A stretch of 13,502 bases of DNA from Zoogloea sp. (GTDB lineage: Bacteria; Pseudomonadota; Gammaproteobacteria; Burkholderiales; Rhodocyclaceae): positions 1-13,502 of the forward strand of contig JAEUNV010000485.1 of assembly GCA_016790385.1 (NCBI GenBank). Reading direction: 5' to 3'. The position numbers and the translations under genes were made by a program. The notes beneath the pieces are model-generated. The model worked only from the letters and a program-made list of their open reading frames with translations. It was not told where the DNA came from and did not search any database. Each line of letters begins with the position of its first letter. The first letter of the stretch is position 1. Below, in pieces: positions 6,731 through 12,381 of this stretch.

Positions 6731-8512
6731 TCAGCGCTCCAGCCAGCCCGCCCTGAGCGCCCGGTGCGCCGGGCTGCCGCCCTCCGCCAGGCTCAGTTTC
6801 GCCGTGTCCCGGGGCGCCTCCTGAAGAATTACTTCAAAGCGCATCAGCTCATCCCGGCGGAAAGCGTGGATCTCCACCTCCTCGCCCGGCAGGCGGCGGG
6901 TCAAGAGCTTGTCGAGATTGCCCGAATTCACCTTCAGGCCGTCCAGGGCCACCAGCACATCCCCCGCCGACAGGCCGGCCGCCTGGGCCACGCCGCCATC
7001 GAACACATTGGCCAGGCGCAGGGCATCGCCATCGGCCGCAGTGCGCACGCCCAGACCGACCCCCGTCGCGGGAGCTTCCCAGGCCAGGTTCACATCCACC
7101 CGCTTCAGCCAGCTTTCGAGGGGCAGTTCATCGGTGCCCTCCACCATAGCCCGAAGCCAATGGCCTGTCTCCGCACCCCCGATCTCCGCCGCAAGGGCAA
7201 ACAGGCCGTCCTCGGCCACCCCAAGCCCCGTCTGCCCGTGGCGCACCCACAGGGCACGCATCAGGTCGTCGAGGCTGCGGGCGCCACTGCTCTCGGCGCG
7301 CAGGCGCAGATCGAGGAGCAAGGCCACCAGTGAGCCTTTGGTGTAGTAGCTGACGATGGCGTTGGGGCTGTTCTCGTCCTGGCGGTAATACTTCGTCCAT
7401 GCGTCAAAGGACGACTCCGCCACGCTCTGCTTGCGGCGGCCGCTGCCCTTGTGCACCTGGGTGATGGTCTTGCCGAGCAGCCCCAGGTAGTCCGCCACGC
7501 TGATGCGCCCACTACGCACCAACATGAGATCGTCGTAGTACGAGGTAAAGCCTTCAAAGGCCCACAACAGGCGGGTGTAGTTCTCCTGCGACAGATCGTA
7601 GGGCACGAAGGCCGCCGGCTTGATGCGCTTGACGTTCCAGGTGTGGAAGTACTCGTGGCTGCACAGGCCCAGAAACTGGCGATAGCCCTCGCCCGGCGCG
7701 TCCATGCCCACATAAGGCAGATCCGCGCGGCTGCACAGCAGCGCGGTGGACGCCCGGTGTTCGAGCCCGCCGTAGCCCTCCCCCACGGCCATCACCAGAA
7801 ACACGTAACGGTCCATTGGCGCCGGCTCGCCAAACAGGCGGATCTGCGCCTCGCAGATGGGTTTGAGATCGTCCACCAGACGTCGCAGGTCGCAGTCGTG
7901 GCGGCCGGTGATGGCCACCGCGTGGGGCACACCGCAGGCATCGAATTCGGCCAGGCTGAAGCGGCCCATCTCCACCGGGTGATCGATCAGCGCGTCGTAG
8001 TCCGGTGCGCGGTAGAGGCCGAAGCCGTAGCGCTCGGCCGCCCCGTCCTCGCCTTCCGCTTCGGGCAGGCTGGTGGCCACCCGCCAGCCTGCATCCTCCA
8101 TGCCCGCCGGCGGGCGAATATCCACCAGGTGTGCCCGCCCCTCGCGGCCCCGGGCACACAGGAAGACGCTGGTGCCGTTGAAAAAGCCATGGGTCTGATC
8201 CAGGTGAGCCGTGCGCACGGAAAGATCCCAGGCATATACCGTGTAATTCACCGTCACCGGGCCATTGATGCCCGCCGGCAGTTGCCAGGTGTGCTTGTCG
8301 TGCCGCCTGACCTCCAGCGTCCGCCCGCCGGCCATGGCCGAAAATCTGACGATGTTTCGGGCGAACTCGCGAATCATGTAGCTGCCGGGAATCCACGCCG
8401 GCAAGGACAACACCTGCCCGGCCGGGTCCGGGTCGTCGAGGTGCAGGCTGACTTCAAACAAGTGGGCCGCAGGATGAACGGCCTGAATGGTGTAGCGGAT
8501 GGGAGAGGTCAT
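6731..8512 (-). CDS. M61 family metallopeptidase with C-terminal PDZ domain
   Basis: This 593-residue protein belongs to the M61 (glycyl aminopeptidase-like) zinc peptidases. The N-terminal beta domain carries the family signature LPAWIPGSYMIREFARNIV (37-55). GYGGLEHRAS (247-256) is followed by the zinc motif HEYFH (286-290: H286, catalytic E287, H290), with the third ligand E320 in WAFEGFTSYY. A PDZ domain lies at about 483-565 (GVGLGVR, GLSAGDVLVALDG). There is no signal peptide, so it should act in the cytoplasm, where it may degrade short peptides. The frame stays open to 8698, but the family N-terminus starts at MTSPIRYTIQ, the start used here; the Shine-Dalgarno is weak. Upstream lies the repeat-rich region 8513-8986. 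Confidence 0.93.
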   Translation of the reverse strand: MTSPIRYTIQAVHPAAHLFEVSLHLDDPDPAGQVLSLPAWIPGSYMIREFARNIVRFSAMAGGRTLEVRRHDKHTWQLPAGINGPVTVNYTVYAWDLSVRTAHLDQTHGFFNGTSVFLCARGREGRAHLVDIRPPAGMEDAGWRVATSLPEAEGEDGAAERYGFGLYRAPDYDALIDHPVEMGRFSLAEFDACGVPHAVAITGRHDCDLRRLVDDLKPICEAQIRLFGEPAPMDRYVFLVMAVGEGYGGLEHRASTALLCSRADLPYVGMDAPGEGYRQFLGLCSHEYFHTWNVKRIKPAAFVPYDLSQENYTRLLWAFEGFTSYYDDLMLVRSGRISVADYLGLLGKTITQVHKGSGRRKQSVAESSFDAWTKYYRQDENSPNAIVSYYTKGSLVALLLDLRLRAESSGARSLDDLMRALWVRHGQTGLGVAEDGLFALAAEIGGAETGHWLRAMVEGTDELPLESWLKRVDVNLAWEAPATGVGLGVRTAADGDALRLANVFDGGVAQAAGLSAGDVLVALDGLKVNSGNLDKLLTRRLPGEEVEIHAFRRDELMRFEVILQEAPRDTAKLSLAEGGSPAHRALRAGWLER

Positions 8513-8657
8513 GGAAGGCGACAGAAAGGCGGGCGTGGCGGCGATTCTAGCAAAGGCGGAACAGGTCGGCGCCCAACCTCGCCCGCGCCCCTGCCTCCTT
8601 TTTGAGCAGCGAGACAAAACCCTTACGGGTGAAGGTCTTGCTGCCCAACCCCACAGT

Positions 8658-8678
8658 TTGTCCACATCCTTTCCCACG
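8658..8678 (+). promoter_or_regulatory. DnaA-box-like pair, copy 1
   Basis: TTGTCCACA (8658-8666) differs from the E. coli DnaA box TTATCCACA at one base. TTTCCCACG begins 3 bp later, and CCACA ends 2 bp before the box (8651-8655), so box-like elements follow each other at about one helical turn. The palindrome CCCACGTGGG overlaps the second element. Confidence 0.5.
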
Positions 8679-8787
8679 TGGGCGGGGGATAAAAACACCT
8701 CCAGGCAGGCTGCGAGGCCGTTGCCCGATTTTGAGGCAACACGATTTTATCCTTTAATATCAATTAACTTAAGCATTGCCACACAGA

Positions 8788-8822
8788 TTGTCCACAGTCT
8801 ATCCCCCGATTTTTGTGTATAG
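8788..8822 (+). promoter_or_regulatory. DnaA-box-like pair, copy 2, with an opposed box
   Basis: TTGTCCACA is at 8788-8796 and TATCCCCCG at 8800-8808. On the other strand, CTATACACA (8822-8814) is one base away from TTATACACA, another form of the DnaA box. AT-rich DNA lies on both sides of this copy. Confidence 0.5.
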
Positions 8823-8922
8823 ATAAAAACTATTCAAACTTCGAAAGCGACAAAGTTGCCCTATTTTTAAGCAGCGGTAAAAAGTCCTTTTGTGTCCGGC
8901 AGATGACGGCGCCCCCCACATC

Positions 8923-8943
8923 TTGTCCACAGGCTTGCCCACG
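8923..8943 (+). promoter_or_regulatory. DnaA-box-like pair, copy 3
   Basis: TTGTCCACA is at 8923-8931 and TTGCCCACG at 8935-8943, with CCACA 2 bp before the first box (8916-8920), the same arrangement as copy 1. A further loose match, ATTCCCACA, is at 8966-8974, just before the end of the LysR gene. Confidence 0.5.
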
Positions 8944-8986
8944 CTCTGTGTGAATTCCCGCGAACATTCCCACAGGCACGGGCCGC

Positions 8987-9913
8987 TCACGGAATGAAGG
9001 GCAGATCAATCAGGTCACTGCGTGCCACCCCGGCCGTCATCCGCCGGCACTGGGCAATGAATTCGCGCATGCCGGCGGTTACATGCTTGCGCTTGTGGGT
9101 CACAAACTGAAATTGGCGGCGCAGGTCGAGTTGCGGCGTGTCGATGGGAACGAGGCTGCCGCGGCGAAAGGCATCGCGCAGCGCCAGCCGCGAGACACAG
9201 CCCACGCCGAGCCCGCTTTCCACCGCGCGCTTGATCGCCTCGGTGTGTTCCAGCTCCATGCGCACCTTCAGCTCCCCCGGGAAATGCCGCATGGCCTGAT
9301 CGAACGTCTCCCGGGTGCCCGAGCCGATCTCCCGCAGGATCCAGTCCTGGGCGGCGAGTTCGTCCATATCCGCCTGGCGCCCATGGGCCATGGCATGCCC
9401 CGGTGCGCAGAACGCCACCAGTTCGTCCTCAACCCAGGGTTCGACGAGCAGATCCGGATGGCGACAGCTCCCCTCGATCAGCCCCAGGTCGAGTTCATAA
9501 CGGGTCAGCTGCTGGACGATGGTGGCCGAATTGTGAACGGTCAGCTTCACCCGGGCACTCGGATGAAGCCGCAGGAAGTCGGCAGCGATCAGCGTGGCCA
9601 GATAGTTGCCGACCGTCAGCGTAGCGCCGATCTGGAGAGGGCCGAAATCGGTCTGCCGGGCCAGCAGGGCCTCGATCTCCCGGGCATGTTCGATGAGCTG
9701 AACCGCGTGGGGCTGTACCACCTGACCGAGTTCGTTGAGGCGCAGAGCCTTGCCGATACGATCAAAAAGCTGGGTGTCGAACTGCCGCTCCAACTCGCCC
9801 AGGGCCGTGCTGGTGGCCGACTGGGACAGGGACAGCTCCTCCGCGGCCAGGGACACGCTTTCGTGGCGAGCCACGGCGAGGAAGATCTCAAGCTGACGCA
9901 GGGTGTACTTCAT
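8987..9913 (-). CDS. LysR family transcriptional regulator, FinR-like
   Basis: This 308-residue regulator has the usual LysR layout. An N-terminal winged helix-turn-helix (MKYTLRQLEIF, then SVSLAAEELSLSQSATSTAL at about 20-39) is followed by a linker helix and a two-lobed effector-binding domain (FGPLQIGATLTVGNYL, about 90-105, to the C-terminus). The start at MKYTLRQL matches the family; nine more codons upstream are open but have no better signal. It is divergent from a ferredoxin-NADP reductase gene 99 bp away. In pseudomonads the same arrangement is finR-fprA, where FinR activates fpr under superoxide stress. The sequence style and context make a FinR-like role likely, but the effector is not shown. 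Confidence 0.93.
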   Translation of the reverse strand: MKYTLRQLEIFLAVARHESVSLAAEELSLSQSATSTALGELERQFDTQLFDRIGKALRLNELGQVVQPHAVQLIEHAREIEALLARQTDFGPLQIGATLTVGNYLATLIAADFLRLHPSARVKLTVHNSATIVQQLTRYELDLGLIEGSCRHPDLLVEPWVEDELVAFCAPGHAMAHGRQADMDELAAQDWILREIGSGTRETFDQAMRHFPGELKVRMELEHTEAIKRAVESGLGVGCVSRLALRDAFRRGSLVPIDTPQLDLRRQFQFVTHKRKHVTAGMREFIAQCRRMTAGVARSDLIDLPFIP

Positions 9914-9921
9914 ATCTACAA

Positions 9922-9941
9922 ATTGGAATATATATATCAAT
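9922..9941. promoter_or_regulatory. Candidate LysR operator between the regulator gene and fpr
   Basis: ATTG and CAAT bracket 12 bp that include ATATATAT, giving a 20-bp dyad with only two unmatched pairs. It contains the T-N11-A form expected of LysR sites. It ends 9 bp before the fpr -35 hexamer and starts 8 bp before the regulator's start codon, a position suited to activating fpr and repressing the regulator's own gene. Confidence 0.5.
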
Positions 9942-9950
9942 ACAATCCAT

Positions 9951-9978
9951 TTTACAGATTAACGGCACTGACTAAAAT
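9951..9978 (+). promoter_or_regulatory. Putative fpr promoter
   Basis: TTTACA (9951-9956) and TAAAAT (9973-9978) are separated by 16 bp and lie 34 bp before the fpr start codon. Both hexamers are one or two bases from the sigma-70 consensus. The LysR-type dyad sits just upstream. Confidence 0.5.
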
Positions 9979-10012
9979 GGGCACATCAACACCACCACCC
10001 GCAGGCCACGTC

Positions 10013-10789
10013 ATGAGCAAACTGAGTACCCAGACCGTTCTGTCCGTTCATCACTGGAACGATTCCCTCTTCAGCTTCAAGGTCACCCGCGACGCCGGCC
10101 TGCGTTTCGAGAACGGCCAGTTCGTGATGATCGGCCTGGAGGTGGAAGGCCGGCCCCTGACCCGCGCCTACAGCATCGCCAGCCCCAACTATGAAGAGCA
10201 CCTGGAATTCTTCAGCATCAAGGTGCCCAACGGCCCCCTGACCTCGCGTCTACAGCACCTCCAGCCCGGCGACCCCATTGTCGTGAGCAAGAAGCCCACC
10301 GGCACCCTGGTGCTCCACGATCTGCTGCCCGGCCGCAACCTCTACCTGTTCTCCACCGGCACCGGCCTGGCGCCCTTCATGAGCGTGATCCAGGACCCGG
10401 AGACTTACGAGCGCTTCGACAAGGTGGTGCTGCTCCACGGCGTGCGCTATGTGTCCGAGCTGGCCTACAGCGAATTCATCGAAGACTACCTGCCCCGGAA
10501 CGAGTTCTTCGGTGAGGAAGTCCGCGACAAGCTGGTGTATTACCCCACCGTGACCCGTGAGGAGTTCCGCAACCAGGGCCGTGTCACCGACCTGATCACC
10601 ACCGGCAAGTTTTTCGAAGACACCGGCCTGCCGCCCCTCGACCCGGCCCTCGACCGGGCCATGATCTGCGGCAGCCCGGCCATGCTGGACGACTGCTGCA
10701 AGATGCTCGATGCCCGCGGCTTCAGGATTTCGCCCCACATCGGAGCGCCCGGCGACTACGTGATCGAACGCGCCTTCGTCGAGAAGTAG
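10013..10789 (+). CDS. fpr: Ferredoxin--NADP reductase
   Basis: This 258-residue FAD enzyme moves electrons between NADPH and ferredoxin or flavodoxin in the cytoplasm; it supplies Fe-S enzymes and helps against superoxide stress. The length matches the proteobacterial subclass found in Pseudomonas and Azotobacter. FAD is bound through RAYSIASP (51-58) and the VPNGPLTSRL region (71-80). NADP is bound through FSTGTGLAPF (113-122) and CGSPAML (219-225). The C-terminus VIERAFVEK is typical of this subclass. The frame is open far upstream, but only because it is antisense to the LysR gene; the start MSKLSTQTVL fits the family, with a weak GCAGG before it. It is divergent from a FinR-like regulator. 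Confidence 0.96.
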   Translation: MSKLSTQTVLSVHHWNDSLFSFKVTRDAGLRFENGQFVMIGLEVEGRPLTRAYSIASPNYEEHLEFFSIKVPNGPLTSRLQHLQPGDPIVVSKKPTGTLVLHDLLPGRNLYLFSTGTGLAPFMSVIQDPETYERFDKVVLLHGVRYVSELAYSEFIEDYLPRNEFFGEEVRDKLVYYPTVTREEFRNQGRVTDLITTGKFFEDTGLPPLDPALDRAMICGSPAMLDDCCKMLDARGFRISPHIGAPGDYVIERAFVEK

Positions 10790-10805
10790 GACGCCTGTCG
10801 ACAGG

Positions 10806-10824
10806 GGGCGGCATCGGGCCGCCC
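10806..10824. terminator. Stem-loop between the convergent fpr and depolymerase-like genes
   Basis: GGGCGGC and GCCGCCC form a 7-bp GC stem with a 5-nt loop in the 46-bp gap between convergent genes. It could act for both strands, but neither side has a proper T-tract, so intrinsic termination would be weak. Confidence 0.45.
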
Positions 10825-10835
10825 TTCAGATCGAC

Positions 10836-11882
10836 TCAAAAGCGCCCGCGAGGCTCCGCCAGACGGGCAATCATCTTGCGCACGGCCGCCATCTGCGGCC
10901 CGTTGCGGGTGGCGTAATCAAGGGACGCATAGCCCCACCAGTCCCAGCAGCCCTTCGGGTTGTACACCCAGCGCAGGGAGCCCGCAGCCGGCCCGCTGCG
11001 CGCCACCGTCTGCGGGTAAAGCACCACCAGCCGATTGCTCTCCGCCCAGGCGTTGTAGCCCGCCCCCTCCACAAAGCGGCGCCCCACCTGGTCTTCACTC
11101 TGGCGGCAGCCGTGAAACGCTACGTGCACCTGACAACCACCCGAGCGGCAGGCCGCCGGAATGTAGGCAAAACCCTGCTCCGCCATGCTGATATCGGCGG
11201 GCGGCCCCTTGATGAAGGGGCGCTGGTCAAAGGCCACCAATGATTCCGGGCGCCCCGTGGATCTTGGCTTCAGCGGGCCGAGCAGATGGCCGAGCAGCTC
11301 GCCCGGCGCGTCAAAGTCACCACAGCGGTTGATGAAGGGCGGCTCCGAGGTGTCACAGGCATTGGGCCGCGTATCGGACACCGAGATCATGGCGTGGCCC
11401 GCATCCGGCAGCGGCACCAGGCGGATCGCCCCGGCAGGCATCCACTGCCGGTAGAAGGCCACCAGCGCGTCCACCACCGGGCGCTCCACCGTGTGGTCGG
11501 CACCGCCGGTCATCACCCACACCTTGTCGTCCGCCAACCCGGCGGGCGGGTCGATCAGATCCAGCCGGGCGCGGGACTCCATGCGCGGCTTGATGGCGTC
11601 GGGTGTTGGAGGTGGCGACCAGCTCTTGGGCGCCATGCAGTTGTTCAGGGCACGCCAGGTGCTGCCCTCGGCGCAGTCGTAAGGCCCGGCCGCCAGCACG
11701 CCGGCGCCCTTGACCAGACTGGAAAAGGCCACCTGGAACTGCACCGCCATATAGCCACCGGATGAGATCCCCGACACGGTGATGGCATCGCCCCGGGCGC
11801 CCATGGCCGGCAGGAGCGGCGCCGCGCCGGCCGGCAGCGCACAAGCCGCCAGAAGCAGTGCCCCGCAGCAAAATCGTTTCAT
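10836..11882 (-). CDS. Exported PHB depolymerase-like alpha/beta hydrolase
   Basis: This 348-residue serine hydrolase resembles extracellular or periplasmic poly(3-hydroxybutyrate) depolymerases. A signal peptide covers about residues 1-22 (MKRFCCGALLLAACALPAGA). The lipase box is GISSG (38-42, nucleophile S40), with likely partners D129 (GGADH) and H163 (AGHAM). HVAFHGCRQ (253-261) resembles the oxyanion-hole segment and lies after the lipase box, as in type 2 catalytic domains. NPKGCWDWWGY (308-318) is a family block near the end. No separate substrate-binding domain is seen, so the substrate may be short-chain polyester or oligomers. Start: GGAGG lies 6 nt before this ATG; an ATG two codons earlier (11888) overlaps the stop of the upstream MAPEG gene as ATGA and is the alternative. 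Confidence 0.85.
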   Translation of the reverse strand: MKRFCCGALLLAACALPAGAAPLLPAMGARGDAITVSGISSGGYMAVQFQVAFSSLVKGAGVLAAGPYDCAEGSTWRALNNCMAPKSWSPPPTPDAIKPRMESRARLDLIDPPAGLADDKVWVMTGGADHTVERPVVDALVAFYRQWMPAGAIRLVPLPDAGHAMISVSDTRPNACDTSEPPFINRCGDFDAPGELLGHLLGPLKPRSTGRPESLVAFDQRPFIKGPPADISMAEQGFAYIPAACRSGGCQVHVAFHGCRQSEDQVGRRFVEGAGYNAWAESNRLVVLYPQTVARSGPAAGSLRWVYNPKGCWDWWGYASLDYATRNGPQMAAVRKMIARLAEPRGRF

Positions 11883-11884
11883 GG

Positions 11885-12286
11885 TCATCCTCCAATCAGC
11901 TGCCGGATCACACCACCGCCTGCCACCAATCCGAGGGCACCGAAGGCCAGCGCCCCGACGATGAAGCCCCTGGCCCGCTTTGCAGGATCGGCGGCGTAGG
12001 CCAGTGCATAGGCGATACGACCAAGCAGCCAAAGCCCTCCCAACCCCGCCGCCAGCGCATCGCTCACGTAAGCGGCGGCAATCCACAGGCACGGCAGGGT
12101 CATCACGGCCCATTCGAGGGTGTTCATCTGCACCCGGTACAGTCGTTCAAACGCCGGGTGACCAGCCACCGCGGGCGCAGCAACGCCATACTTGTGGCGC
12201 CCCCGGCCCACCGCGAAGGCGGTGGCAAACAGCAACAGGACAATCAACAGGGTCACCCCTGCCGTCATTGGGAAAGAAGGCAGCAT
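11885..12286 (-). CDS. MAPEG family membrane protein
   Basis: This 133-residue protein has about four membrane segments, the size and pattern of the MAPEG family (membrane-associated proteins in eicosanoid and glutathione metabolism). KYGVAAPAVAGHPAFERLYR (32-51) followed by VQMNTLEW (52-59) is the typical loop and second helix with the conserved arginine and asparagine/glutamate. Bacterial members are poorly characterised; some have glutathione transferase or peroxidase activity, which is not shown here. The start lacks a clear Shine-Dalgarno, and M7 is a possible alternative. Its stop codon overlaps the first possible start of the depolymerase-like gene, so the two are probably one operon. 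It is divergent from the ABC transporter gene. Confidence 0.85.
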   Translation of the reverse strand: MLPSFPMTAGVTLLIVLLLFATAFAVGRGRHKYGVAAPAVAGHPAFERLYRVQMNTLEWAVMTLPCLWIAAAYVSDALAAGLGGLWLLGRIAYALAYAADPAKRARGFIVGALAFGALGLVAGGGVIRQLIGG

Positions 12287-12334
12287 GTCAGCGGAACTGT
12301 TCAGTTATTGAAGGGCCATAGCTTACCGGCCAAT

Positions 12335-12353
12335 TGTGCATTGCACATAAAAT
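12335..12353. promoter_or_regulatory. Perfect inverted repeat next to a possible -10 element before the ABC transporter gene
   Basis: TGTGCA and TGCACA flank a single T (12335-12347), a perfect 13-bp dyad in the 95-bp divergent region. TAAAAT (12348-12353) follows directly and could be the -10 of the rightward gene, which starts 28 bp later. No good -35 was found, so the promoter is uncertain. A regulator bound to the dyad would sit in the promoter spacer. Confidence 0.35.
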
Positions 12354-12381
12354 CCCTTCTTCCCACCCCCTCTTCCATCCC

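Larger units (their letters stand above)
8590..8943 (+). repeat. Degenerate direct repeat of about 130-135 bp, two fuller copies and two partial ones
   Basis: Landmarks recur in the same order and nearly the same spacing. The 9-mer TTGTCCACA is at 8658, 8788 and 8923. A weaker 9-mer TNNCCCNCG begins 3 bp after each (8670, 8800, 8935). GATAAAAAC is at 8688 and 8822. GTTGCCCNATTTTNANGCA is at 8720 and 8855, with a decayed version at 8590. CCTT is 15 nt after the GCA of that element in all three places (8621, 8751, 8886). Offsets between copies are 130 bp (copy 0 to 1) and 130-135 bp (1 to 2 and 2 to 3). Copy 0 lacks the first half and copy 3 the second half. Confidence 0.65.
8513..8986. other. 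474-bp gene-free region with AT-rich stretches and repeated DnaA-box-like motifs
   Basis: No credible gene lies here. The part from 8741 to 8890 is much richer in A and T than the coding DNA around it. The region holds the repeats and 9-mers listed separately, the palindrome CCCACGTGGG (8673-8682), three CGATTTT elements (8726, 8742 and 8807) and the sequence TATCAATTAACTTA (8758-8771), which is near but not equal to an IHF site. It must also contain the promoter of the M61 gene, which I cannot place. The flanking genes are both on the minus strand, so this is not a simple divergent promoter region. Confidence 0.7.

Noticed and set aside
7451..8605. Plus-strand ORF of 384 codons opposite the M61 gene
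   Set aside because: Shadow of the peptidase: His/Ala/Gly/Arg-rich with no domain pattern.
8758..8771. IHF site beside the DnaA-like boxes
   Set aside because: TATCAA is followed by the TT element one base out of register with the consensus, so it is only a near match.
8788..8823. Promoter from TTGTCC to TATAGA in the repeat region
   Set aside because: The spacing between the hexamers is about 24 bp, too long for a sigma-70 promoter.
8590..8943. CRISPR array
   Set aside because: Unit length is about 130 bp, the copies are degenerate and there are no uniform spacers or cas genes.
9083..10012. Extension of fpr far upstream
   Set aside because: The extra 310 codons are antisense to the LysR gene; Fpr homologues of this class are about 258 residues.
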